Below are positions 38,701 through 49,150 of a DNA stretch of 64,000 bases, piece by piece. A program made the position numbers and the translations under genes. Positions within the stretch are counted from its first letter, which is position 1. Every line of letters begins with the position of its first letter. The notes beneath the pieces are model-generated. The model was not told the origin of the DNA. It ran no database searches and was given only the letters and a program-made list of their open reading frames with translations. Origin of the DNA: Lithospermum erythrorhizon (Eukaryota > Streptophyta > Magnoliopsida > Boraginales > Boraginaceae); assembly GCA_019722365.1 (NCBI GenBank), contig JADFUC010001231.1, positions 537,545 to 601,544 of the forward strand, in the 5' to 3' direction.

Positions 38701-41700
38701 TAACTACATTGATTTACTGACTTAAATACCCGATATTTGATCATCACTTTATTATCAACTGATAACACGTTAGTCGTGGCATTCGATGATCCAACAATCG
38801 TCGACTAATTAACCACTTTTATAATCGATCTTTAGTTGGCTTCGATTCTTCTTTCGCTGGAATAATGCCTTGACAATGTCCTCATCCAACTTTCAAAACA
38901 ATCCAAATTATACTCTATGACTATATTAAAGTCCGTAACATTATTATACAATCCCAAAGAAATTTGGAAGAAGTAAACCTAAAAAGTCAAGCTAGCACGT
39001 CAACGCGATTCCAACTAGAGAATCGATTATTACAACTTTGACCACGTAATTCCTGTAGATGACAATTCTACTGCAGCCAGTAAAGCCTAATTCTTTCCAA
39101 TCGGCAGTCAACAAAGTCGGCGTTCCGTAACCATGAAATACTCAGCAATCCTCCAGTTCTTTCTGAAACAACTAATTTAGAACCTAAGAACTTATTAATA
39201 CAATTTAAACAAAATAGAAAAAGTCAACTAAAGTCGGCCGAGTTGAAAGCGTGGTGAAATCTGAAAAGATCACGACTAACACCAAAGACGGCGGAATGTT
39301 GAGGAGAATCCAAAATGCTTAAAATCTCCAAAAACCGTGCAAGATTGAGGGAGAAAAGTGAAAAAATGAAAAGAGGGGAGAAGAGAGCCGAGTCGCGTCT
39401 GGAGAAGAAGAAGAAGAAGAAGAAGAAGAAGAAGAAGAAGAAGAGTGGGCTTGGTGGTTTGGGCCTTGTTGGGTTATGAGTTTAATGGGTTGCCCAATAG
39501 TTTTATGTGAGCGTCGTTCCAATTGATGATCTTACCGTTTTAGCTTTATACCGACAATGCGACTTCCAAACATTAGCATTTATGTACTCAGATTATATTA
39601 CCTCCCCAAATAATATCGTTCAATTCGATTAAAAGCTTTAAAATTAAATACGAAATGTCTTTTACTGACCGACCGATTCGTTGTATTTTTAAACCTATTC
39701 AACTTGAAACTTTTGCTTTCTCCTCGAAATAATCCTTGAAGCATTGGCTATACTATTCTGATACTATTAGGATGGAGCAGGGTTATTCTGATCACCCTTA
39801 CATAAAATTTCGTCCATGAGAAATTCGTTCGAAATGATAAATAGGATAATCTCAGCCTTTAAATGCGCCCATATCCCAGCTAACGTCAGCCACGCATGCT
39901 TTAGTTCAAATTCTCTGATATAGTATCTGTCTTGTAAGCTCCATGTATCTTATGTCAGTGACTTAAAAGGCAGTGGCCTCTTGCAATAACGTAACATTCG
40001 ATAAAACAAATTTTACATTCGAGCTTATAAATCTTGCTCTTCTCCGTAATATAGATATTCTTTGTTTGTTATTATCATAATCAAAATTGTTATGTTAATA
40101 GTAAATTAGGTTGGAAATACTATAGGTTGATATACTTTCCTTTAAGTAATATCTGAACTTTTATAAAATATTTGGGTTAAAAATTTAAAAGTCAAAACTA
40201 GTCAAATAATTACGTGTTGATACATAGCAAAGTAAACCATCCATTGAGGGAAAAAAGATTGTCTATCTCTAGAATTATTTTATTTATCAAATTATCAAAC
40301 TTTGTAGTCTAATTGATATAATAGATTGACTTGAAACAAAATATAATATTTCGATAAATTATATTAAAATATTAATATTTTAAATAGTTTCATCGAATAT
40401 TATATAATATATAGCAAAATGCTTGAATTTAAAATTAATGAAGGGTATTATTTAGATCCATATTGGATCAAAATCGACCTCGTGTCATTGCAACTTACAC
40501 ATAGGAAGAAATGTATATACCAATTTCCAAAAGTTTCGTTCATAATGAAGAATGATTAACATAAGACAATACGTACGAATAAAAATCTATTTAGTTTCAA
40601 AATTCAGACCAGACTAAATAAGGGTTTGATATAAATTTAAAGTAAACTGCGCCCGATCTAATTCGATACTTAAAGTGGATTTCATGATTTCAAAACTATA
40701 ACCATATTAATATGTAAAAAAGCAAAAAAAGTCAAAATAAAAACATAACGTTTAACCATATCATAAAAGATTGTCCTTACATCCCAAAAAAATTGATCAA
40801 TTTATTTTAATTTCATTAATGAGTTTAAATAGATATGTTCATTGTAATATTTTTGTTTGTATAAATATATGTTAATTTATAAAACTTTTCTTGAGTTTTT
40901 AGTATTTTACAAAATGTTCATGAAAAGTAACTTAATTATTTTCACGATTGGCAAACTACCTTCAAAAACCAAACTTTGAAACATCGATATGTCATATTAA
41001 AACTTATTGCGATCGCTCAAGTGGTCCGGCTAATTAGGTGGTGATTATGTTTGGCCAAAATTGGATTTTGGATTGTCCAATAATTATCGTCTGAAACATT
41101 ATGTTTCTTGTTAGAATTTGCTTATACAAGGGTTAACAACATTCTTTGCAGAAAAAAGTAATTGCTAAGGAGTTTATTGTTTTAGTTGTTTTACCATTAT
41201 CGAAGTTGTTTTCAATACAATATTTTAATTTTCAAGAAACATAATCATATTAATCCAAGAAACATAGTTAAAATAGGAGTATGATGTGTTTATGGTGGAC
41301 ATTAGTTGAAGAGTTATGGTTGTAGTAGGGGACTTTACATGTGTAGAAAAAATATTGATTTTAATTTATCAAGTAAAATACAACTATGGCATAATTATTG
41401 ACCCTGACAGGTTATTTAGTTAAAGGTATTTTGTCGTTCAATCATGAAAAGGGGGACAAACTTTTAAGATAATTCCCGCATATCTTTGAAATCTAACTAA
41501 ATAACTTGTACTCCTCTAGTCTCAAAATAAATAATTATTTAGATGAAAAATATTTTATTGAGGTTGTGAAAGACTACGTTGATTATAGCTACATTTCGAA
41601 ATGGCAAAAAGCTTCGTTAATTTGTAAAGGTAAGAATTGAAATTGCAAACAATCAACTATTGTGAAAAAGTAAATTTTTTCTAGACAATCATCTATTTTG

Positions 41701-43223
41701 AAACGGAGGGAGTCTAATTTTACAACCATTAAATATAAAAGTTATGAATACTACATACTAAATTTATCTCTAAAAGATCATAAAATTTTATTTTTCAATA
41801 ATCAAAATTATTTAAATCTCGGCTTGACAAAATTTCAAAATTATGAATATTATACTACCTTGATCTCTCTAAAAAGGTTGTTAGGTTTTTTTTTAAATAG
41901 TCAAAATTAGTAAGAATTTAACCATTAAATTATCGATACTATACAAAATCCATCTCGTTAAAGCGTTCATTTTTTAATAGTAAATTTTTTAAAGCAACGA
42001 CAAAACTTAAAATTGTAAGCATCCATAGTATCTCCATGCAAAAGTTAGTGGTTTTTGAAGGATTAAAATTATTTAAAGGTCGGCAATCAAAATTTAAAAT
42101 TAATACTAAATTTAAATCCGTCTCTACAAAAGATCGTTCAATTTTTTTGTTTAGTAGTGAAGTATTTAAAACTTCGTCGGCAAAACTAAAGAGGTATTAT
42201 GAAGGCTACATCTGCTCAATCTACAAAATGTTCGTGTATTTTCTTTTTTTAATAGTTAAAAATTATTTAAAAGAAATTTCGACCACGAAATTCAAAATTT
42301 ATAAATACTAAATATATGATGTAGATTTCTCACAAAGATAGCTCGATTGTTTTTGATAGCCACAATTGGCTAAAAGCTGCAAATGGAAATTGATAACTTA
42401 TGATTCTTATATACTTATCACGCCGTACTAAAATATTTCAATAGTCAAAATTAACAAATTATTATTAGAGAAAGATTGTCTAGATTAATTTTTTAATGAT
42501 CAAATTAACAAACTTTGTCATCATAATTTATATACATAACATTAATTTGAATAACAAATTATAATATTTTTAGTAAATTGCGTTAAATATATTAATACTT
42601 TTAAATATTTTTTTAGTTGTATATTAATAATATTTTTATCTTATTTTAATGATTATTCTTAACATACTACTTTTGATTATTCAAGTAAAATAATTATTGT
42701 CAATTATGTATCAAAATTAATAATTTTATTAAGTAGAGTCTATAATTTCATACCATATCTGACTTGTAAATCACTCTGATAAAATAATTTTATTTGCATG
42801 TAGTAAATTGCTTTAAATATATTAATACTTTAAATATTTTTCGTCGTATGTTAATAATATTTTTCATCGTATTTTTAACCCAGAATTATTCTTAACATAA
42901 TAATTTTAATTATTCAAATAAAAATAATATGTCAATTATGTATCAAACTTAATAATTTTATTAAGTAAAGTCTTATAATTCATCACCCATTATCTGACTT
43001 TGCTTGTAATAGAGTCCACATAATAAAATAATTCTATTTAAGTATGAGAACCATATATTATAAGATTTGTATTTGTAAATGCTTTTATTTTAATTAAAAT
43101 TTATCGAAAATAAAATTATATCGCCATTAAGCGTATTTTTAGTCCTTGATTCGAAAAGGGGAGAAAGCTTAAAGCCAGCGTACTTTTTATATATATATAT
43201 AAATTATATATATATATTTATAG

Positions 43224-43268
<45 letters not shown>

Positions 43269-44737
43269 TAGATAGATAGATATATGAGAGTTAATTAGAA
43301 ATAGTCACAATAATTAGGGAACAATTACGAATTTAATCACTGTAGAGTAGAGCCGTCTTGTGAAATAGTCTAGGTAAATGTGTATCGTGTGTGCGAAATG
43401 GTCCACTAATTAACTATTTCGTTAATTGTTAACGGAAAAAGATAATTTTCGGTCTATTTTTTGGTCAAAAATGTAATTTAAAGAATATTTTGGGGGAAAA
43501 ACTTAAATTCGACAAAAAATGAACAAAAAACTAATTTGGATTATCAATAATTTCAATTTTGTTAAATTTATATTTTTTTCCTAAAATATTATCTAAATTA
43601 TCAATTTTGACAAAAAAAAATTACCTAAATTTTCTTTCTCCTTTAAATGTTAACGGAGGTATTAATATAGGGACCATTTGCGCACATGAATCATGATACC
43701 TATTTATAGGGACCATTTGTGCATCGATACCATTTACAGGGACCAAACTGCAACAGACCACTATTGTGACACTTATTTATTAATGTATCATCTCATCAGT
43801 TGTCAGTTGATACCCATGATCCAAGCCGGTTTATTGTGTAAGGTGACAGAAAACATTTTTACAAATATTGAAACATGTGACAATATCAAATGCATATACA
43901 TGTTGAGAATGGAGATATAACAATTTATTTCTTGGTTATGCTTTATACTATGCAGCACCTGAGAGAAAACAACGAGTTCCTTCTGCATATAATCGATTTA
44001 TCAAGTAAGTTACCATTTCTTAGTAATTTCTTGATGAGTCTAATTCCATCGAACTAATATGCTTCTTTTATCCTAGGGAGGAAATTCAAAGAATAAAAGC
44101 AAACAATCCTAAAATTAGTCATCGTGAAGCATTTAGTACTGCATCGAAAAATGTAAGTTATAGATATGTTTACTTTTATATATTCTCTCCGTCTCAATTT
44201 GATTGATCATCTAGCTGAAAAATATTTTATTAATATAATAATTGATTTTACTATTTCCAAGGAAAGAGAAAAATATTAACCAATGAAAATAAGAATATTA
44301 AGAGACAAACGAGAATTTTTTAAACTTCAATGCAAAAAGTTGCATTGATAAAGTAAACGATCAATTATAATGAAACGAGATGTTTTTGTTAGACGATCAA
44401 TTAAATTGAGACGGAAAAAGTATATTTGATATATTGTACACCTTCATGGAAGTTAATTGTTCATTTAGTCCCAATAAATATGTTCGAGTTGCATTAATTA
44501 TATTCTACAATAATCATGTTGTATTTGAAACAAATTGATAATTAACTACCCTCGATCTAAAAATTGTTGTCACATATATTTTGATGTATTAATTAAATTC
44601 TACAATAATCATGTTGTATTTGAAACATATTCGATCTCATATACTCCGTATGTTTTTGCAAGCAGTGGGCACATTTTCCTAGCACGCTTTATCGACTAAA
44701 TATTGAAGGCAACAAACAAGCAAAGTTTGAACAATGA
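29721..44737 (+). CDS. YAB2: YABBY2-like transcription factor with an 11.9-kb intron
   Basis: Six exons (29721-29777, 30775-30900, 31906-32047, 43956-44004, 44077-44152, 44666-44737) join into 173 residues with GT-AG junctions throughout. The C2C2 zinc finger is intact (Cys11, Cys14, Cys35, Cys38). A serine-rich linker follows, encoded partly by a TCA repeat. The HMG-like YABBY domain (about 110-155) includes [20 protein letters not shown] and [17 protein letters not shown]. The start [11 protein letters not shown] and the linker words LPIHQELQ and KMSPIRPPE match YAB2 rather than FIL, YAB5 or CRC. The family sets abaxial identity and lamina growth of lateral organs in the nucleus. After WAHFP the usual HIHFGL is replaced by STLYRL, while the following NIEGNK tail stays YAB2-like. 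Intron 3 (32048-43955) is packed with mobile DNA. Confidence 0.94.
31938..31962 (+). repeat. TCA microsatellite coding for serine run
   Basis: An uninterrupted TCA repeat in YABBY exon 3 encodes seven serines before a tyrosine and five more serines. Length changes here would vary the linker without shifting the frame. Confidence 0.85.
32102..32179 (+). repeat. Exact 39-bp tandem duplication
   Basis: Two identical 39-bp units begin ATGACATATATAGCTAGGG at 32102 and 32141. They lie 54 bp inside the giant YABBY intron, just after the exon 3 donor. The lack of differences implies a recent event. Confidence 0.92.
33083..33806 (-). mobile_element. Tigger/pogo-like (Tc1/mariner) element remnant
   Basis: Inverted ends share CTATAAATTAATA: left TATAGAGTAAAAAATCTA…, right …TAGAGCTCTTACTATA. 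Inside, on the minus strand, is the C-terminal tail of a pogo/CENP-B-like transposase. The size of about 724 bp means most of the transposase has been lost. Confidence 0.65.
33323..33529 (-). pseudogene. C-terminal tail of a Tigger/pogo-type DDE transposase
   Basis: A 68-codon open stretch ends at a TAG. It carries the pattern [20 protein letters not shown] followed by [18 protein letters not shown]. This matches the tail found at the end of plant Tigger/CENP-B-like transposases (EALxAxxxLQNFxLQxENTxPExLxxIRKxRxE). No DDE catalytic region is present within the element, so it is a fragment. It is minus strand, opposite to the YABBY gene. Confidence 0.65.
33900..33990 (+). repeat. Satellite-like unit left of the LTR element
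   Basis: The words TCTCTAAAAGATCATGCAATTT and TTTTTAATAATAAAA closely resemble the repeats at 41.74-42.35 kb, on the other side of the LTR element in the same intron. Confidence 0.5.
34000..34680. repeat. Left LTR-like direct repeat
   Basis: Shares GGCTTGGTGGTTTGGGC, GGGTTATGAGTTTAATGGG, GCTTTCTCCTCGAAATAAT and the terminal TTCTTTGTTTGTTATTATCA with the right copy, in the same order. Small indels are numerous. Confidence 0.8.
37490..38040. repeat. AGTATAAGGC array
   Basis: The word AGTATAAGGC or close variants recurs near 37557, 37589, 37614, 37665, 37698, 37728, 37758, 37787, 37991 and 38020. It alternates with its partial inverse GCTTATAC, at about 30-bp intervals. A larger duplication of about 430 bp is also visible: CTTGGCGTAT…GGAATGGACGAT occurs at 37491-37531 and 37918-37961. 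Confidence 0.75.
38211..38284. repeat. Short tandem repeat, 28-29 bp period
   Basis: Three units each contain GGCCAC followed by AAATATAA or a close form, at about 28-bp spacing. They lie inside the LTR-flanked element. Confidence 0.7.
39391..40078. repeat. Right LTR-like direct repeat with GAA microsatellite
   Basis: Direct partner of 34000-34680. Near its start is an uninterrupted GAA run of about 13 repeats (about 39404-39442), which the left copy has only in broken form. Confidence 0.8.
41511..41714. mobile_element. Stowaway-like MITE in YABBY intron 3
   Basis: A 204-bp element flanked by TA has the left end CTCCTCTAGTCTCAAAATAA. The right end ATCTATTTTGAAACGGAGGG then AGTC is the inverse. 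AT-rich and non-coding. Confidence 0.78.
41715..42380 (+). repeat. Diverged satellite-like repeats, about 110-130 bp units
   Basis: Four or so units repeat the order AAAATTATTTAAA…, TTCAAAATTATGAATA…, ATCTCTAAAAGATC…, TTTTTTAATAGT…. They are strongly diverged. Short open frames across them are by-products of the repeat. Confidence 0.55.
42571..43041 (+). repeat. 230-bp tandem duplication
   Basis: TAGTAAATTGCGTTAAATAT at 42571 recurs as TAGTAAATTGCTTTAAATAT at 42801. The following order (TTAATAATATTTTT, TTATTCTTAACATA, GTCAATTATGTATCAAA, TTATTAAGTA) is kept in both copies. Confidence 0.85.
43186..43282. repeat. TA microsatellite
   Basis: A long alternating TA tract, interrupted near its left end and passing into a short GATA run. 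It lies about 670 bp before YABBY exon 4. A smaller TA tract is at 37273-37298. Confidence 0.85.
44183..44420. mobile_element. Stowaway-like MITE in YABBY intron 5
   Basis: A 238-bp element flanked by TA has the left end TTCTCTCCGTCTCAATTTG. The right end AATTAAATTGAGACGGAAAA is its inverse. It begins 30 bp after exon 5 and leaves both splice sites intact. Confidence 0.8.
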
Positions 44738-45630
44738 ATCAGTCCAGAGGCTATAATAATCATCAACCAACAAACATATATCAAAATATAGTTTCTTGTG
44801 ATAAAAATCAGCAATTTGATGGATATGCATATATATATATAAAGGTAGAATGTTTTATAAGACCCTTTTGTGGATCGAATTCAAGACCCCTCTCATATAA
44901 TATATTGAATATATAGTTGATCAAAAAATCGTTATGGCTCTTGAATTGATCATCATCTAGAATATTTTTACATATTGTAAAATTATACTTTATGTGACAT
45001 GCAATTTGTAATATATATTGTAGTATTCTACAAAAGTAAAATGTATATATTATTGTGCTTATTTGTATGCTTTGGAAAACTATTCTTTTTTTCTTTCAAA
45101 ATCACCCCGCCCATTACACGGTAAAAATTGAATTAGGACATTAAAATTTCTGGCTGTCTAACTACTAAGTTAATTCGATATTCTCCTTTCAAGACTAATT
45201 ATTTCTATGTATCCAAAATTTATGTTTCCGGTTTATTTATTTTTCTCCCAGACTATAATGAGAAAACATTCAATACGTGACATGTGGGACATAGAATGAT
45301 GAATATTTTAAGGTTATCTTTTATATCTGATTTAAGTGATAAATACACTTAATCATTTTATTTATCGATACAACCTTTTATATTGAAGTTTGTATTGTCT
45401 CACAATATGCTTTTTTTATTGGTTGATATCTTACCTATAAACGAAAATTATATAATTAATGATTTTATTAATAAAGTATTTTTAATAGCTTGATCGAAAT
45501 AAATTGAGACGGATGAAATATCATACGTGCGCGCGGATGATGGTGATATACTATCTCATGCGCTTGTCGATGTGGGTTCTCGAAAGGTGTTTTAAATTCT
45601 AATATGGTATTAATTTCTTTGAGAGTGCTG
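44738..45630. other. YABBY 3' flank, AT-rich
   Basis: No gene supported. It probably includes the YABBY 3' untranslated region, though no single polyadenylation signal stands out. One-sided MITE-like ends (AAATTGAGACGGATGAAAT near 45.5 kb) suggest a broken element. Confidence 0.4.
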
Positions 45631-46139
45631 TGAGATCGATTCGACATTCTTGGGCGGGTTATCCCGCTGACGACCCGTGCTCGGACGGTTTACCCGGCGG
45701 ATTAATCGCCAGTGAACCGGGTCGGCGGGTTTGATGTTGAAAAGCATGTCAGGAGTAAGACTTGGACCGTGAACCCAGTACAGAGACTTCGGACATTAAC
45801 CCGGCCCAAAGTCACCGGGGCCAGATAACTTGCGTTTTTAGGCCCGTGGCGTGGGTATATAAGGCAACCCAAAGTCGTTAACCACCCATGTTGTTATTTC
45901 AGCGTCCCTCTCCACATACCGGTCTACTGTGTAACCTGCTTACGTTAAATACATTTAGGTTCGATTTTGAATCTAAATCTATTTTTAATCATGATTAAGC
46001 TTCAAATTATCTTTGTTTCGAAGTATGTTTTGCATGTTTTATTTTTGTTTAGGCAATTTTGTTTCGGTTTAGACAATTTTGTTTCGGTTTAGGCACTTTT
46101 GTTTCGATTTATACGTTCTTGTAAAAAATAAAGGGTTTT

Positions 46140-46575
46140 GATTTATGAATGAGGGTTTTCAATAAAATTAGGGGTTTGAATCGAATTAGGGGTTTTGACT
46201 CGTATTAGGGGTTTTGAATTGAATTAGGGTTTTGATTCGAATTAGGGGTTTTGAATTGAATTAGGGTTTTGATTTATAAATGAGGGATTTGAATTAATTT
46301 TGGGGTTTTGACTTTTGATTTATAAATTAGGGTTTTGAATTAAATTAGGGGTTTTGATTTATAAATTAGGGTTTTGAATTAAATTAGGGGTTTTAATTTA
46401 TAAATTAGGGTTTTGAATTAAATTAGGGGTTTGAATTAACTTAGGGTTTTGAATGAAATAAAAATCGAATTAGGGATTTCTGACTTCAATTAAATTAGGG
46501 TTTCTGACTTCAATTAAATTAGGGTTTACCGCCCGATTAAATTGAGGGGTTACGACTTCCCGATTAAATTAGGGT
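46140..46575 (+). repeat. TTAGGGTTTTGA minirepeat
   Basis: Variants of AATTAGGGGTTTTGAATT recur about every 20-27 bp for over 400 bp, interleaved with ATTTATAAATTAGGG. It resembles but is not the plant telomere repeat TTTAGGG. It lies in the leader of the second hAT element. Confidence 0.8.
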
Positions 46576-46713
46576 TTACGAGCGATTTTGAATTTGTAAT
46601 TATTATTAATTGATTATGTTGTTACGATTCTTTAGGTTTGAAACATTTAATGTGATTATTAATTAATTGATTTTAATTATGTCTTATCGAATTAGCCGTA
46701 GATTACTATCAAA

Positions 46714-49150
46714 TGGATGATTATGATGATAGTGAGACCGTTAAAATTAATCGGGAAATTTCTTTGGATTTTGACAATAGTGGCATTCTTTAGATTGACC
46801 ACTGCCGGTAGTACCCGAGTGCGTGAAGGTTTGGATGACCTAGAGATGGTCGTATGGTAAGGCTTCGGACAAAAGAAATCCATTGTCCTTGCGGAAATGG
46901 AAGTTGTTGTAATGCGTGGGTACCAAAAAAGAAAATGCAAATGGTGTGAATTACATGTATACGGTAGATTAAGTATCATTCTTGACCCCGAGTGCTAAGA
47001 AACATTTACAAAATTGTTTGAAAAGGAAATTGAGCATAGATGCTTAGGTGATAAAATATCTGCAGTACTGAGGTATTCTTGATACTAGTACCCACACTTT
47101 GGCTAATTGAAAATATAATAAATGCGAAAGTCGAGGAGAGGCTGTGCTCATATGATTTTAGGGCATGAGTGTCCATTCCCATGATGGAAGGTGTTATATT
47201 TAATAAGTTTTTGAGAGAGAATATCCACAGTATATTAGGATCGCTGGCATCTTGTCAAAGAAAGATTGTGAAACTTTTTATGATGCGAGAAAGCATTAAA
47301 CCCAGAAAAAGCTATGTCTTATGTGGATAGGATTAGTTTTAACCCAGCAGTTTGTGGTGGTGCAGGGAACAAAATAGGTTATATGGTACGTTACTTGTCA
47401 TTATATTGATCTTTAAATGGTAACTTAATAAAGAGTTATAGCGTTTACTAATATACCGCCTTTCATTCTGGAGAAGTTATAGCTAGAGAGTTGATAAGGA
47501 GTGATAGACAATTGGAATCTGAGGAAAAAGTAGTATCAATTTACGCGGATAATGCGAGTCTTAATGATAGGCTGCATTCTTGCTTAATCGATTTTACGAT
47601 AGATTGAACACATCACTTGGCGATTGACTATTTAAAGTATGCGGTGTCTTGTAATCTTGAACTTCTTAGTTGAGATGGTCTTATTATAATTAAGCACAAT
47701 GATTGATAAGGTTAGGAATGGTGTAAAGTATTTGTTGAACTCGGTACAGATGCAAAGCATTTAAGAAAATCATTTGTGAGTTGCAACTTGAGGGCAGAAT
47801 GCAGGTTCTTGATACCAAAACTAGGTGGAATTCCACCTGGTTGATGCTGTCAACTGCTTGTTTGTATAGAAATGTGTGGCCTAGATATGCGGAAGAGAAT
47901 GTGGCAACTACCTTTATTCTGCGATCACAAAGAGTGGGATCTTATCGTTACATATGCGATTTCTTGAAGGTGGCACTACGTGTGACTAAGATAATCGGTG
48001 GGACTTCTATCGAACTTTGAATCTCTTTACGGCCGGAGCTTTATAGAGTGAAAGTGTTATTGAATAGGGAATGTCAAAGCCCAACAAATCCTGAGTTAGG
48101 AATACTGGCAGTTGAAATGAAAATCAAGTATGATAAATATTGGTCGCAAAGTAATGTGTTAATATCAATAGGGGCAGTGCTTGATCCGAGGTAACTATGA
48201 TATGTATTTATGGTAACTATTATATGTTCTTGTTGCCATTTGCATTTTTTGTTATCTGCTTTGAATTACATTAGCTTTATGTTGACTTGATACGAGGCGT
48301 ATGCTTATTGTTATCTCTTGTCTTTGCCTAACAACTGCATTTTCTTGCCTAGGATGACCTCAGGTCACGGGAGGCCTATGCTTATTGTTGCCTCTTGTCT
48401 TGCCTGGCACTTATTGTTGCCCCTCTTTGCCTATGATGACTTCCGATGCGAGGCACAACTTATTGTTCTGCTATTCATTTTGTTACTGTCTTATTGTTGC
48501 CAATGATGACTTCCGTTAACATATTTTTGCCTGCTTCTTATTGTTACTGTTTGCTATGCTTATTAGCTTGTGCACAGTGCTTTCTAATGCGTACTGCTTT
48601 AACTGTGTGCCTATGCTTGCGATTGTTAGCTTATCTTTCGCCATATCTTGTATTATCTTTACTAGTTACACTTGCGTATGCACATGCTAACGAGATTCTT
48701 GTTCAGTATTGACATGGATGCGAGGTTAAATTGTTATCATATGCCATAGGTATAAAATGATATTCATTACATGGGTTTATCCATTAGCACATGTATCCAA
48801 TGGGTGATGATGCAAAAATGTATAAGAGGAATCATGAAAACAAATTATTCTCCTGTTTAAGATGTATGAGCGATCCATGTCGAGACCGTCAATCTACTGA
48901 GAATATGATGATAGTTCGGGCGGGAAAGAGAAGTTTTGAAGAATTCACACCGAAGCTGTTGATGGAATTAATATCACGACCTCGGATGCTTGTCATTATC
49001 TTAAGGAAGGTCCCGTTGAAATGTGTTAAAGAGTTAAGTTTGATGTTTGACTTGGTGGATGGTAATGAAGCCAAATATCAATCCTTAGTAAAATGGCCGC
49101 AAAAGGGCGTTCTATTCAATCCACGGTGTGGCTTGAGAATCAACTTTTAG
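46714..49150 (+). pseudogene. hAT transposase remnant of the second element
   Basis: Landmarks appear in order across frameshifts. A short acidic N-terminal frame (MDDYDDSETVKINREIS) is at 46714, followed by a BED-like cysteine block (KRKCKWCELH) near 46930. The catalytic stretch IPPFHSGEVIARELI then VVSIYADNASLNDRL lies at about 47450-47580. The block TKTRWNSTWLMLS lies near 47820. GAVLDPR lies near 48180. Numerous stops interrupt it. The final dimerisation block is not clearly readable, so the 3' end is approximate. Confidence 0.7.
48295..48570 (+). repeat. CTTATTGTTGCC degenerate repeat
   Basis: CTTATTGTT followed by GCC or variants recurs about seven times at uneven spacing of 30-60 bp, with TATGATGACTTCCG repeated twice. 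It directly follows the GAVLDPR block, in what may have been an intron of the hAT gene. Confidence 0.65.

Larger units (their letters stand above)
34000..40080. mobile_element. LTR-flanked retroelement in YABBY intron 3
   Basis: Direct repeats of about 680 bp (34000-34680 and 39391-40078) bracket about 4.7 kb of CpG-rich sequence. The interior has no readable gag or pol domains on either strand, only short open frames, but is rich in local repeats. A purine-rich run before the right repeat could be a polypurine tract for plus orientation; the direction remains uncertain. No primer-binding site or target duplication was recognised. It may be a non-autonomous or heavily decayed element. Confidence 0.6.

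Noticed and set aside
41698..42311. Two plus-strand open frames of 70 and 91 codons
   Set aside because: They are by-products of the satellite-like repeat; their translations repeat themselves and match no family.
44734..44916. Open frame starting at the YABBY stop
   Set aside because: Overlaps the end of the YABBY gene in another frame and lies in its 3' flank.
46140..46575. Interstitial telomere
   Set aside because: Unit length and sequence differ from TTTAGGG; it is better read as a minirepeat of the hAT element.
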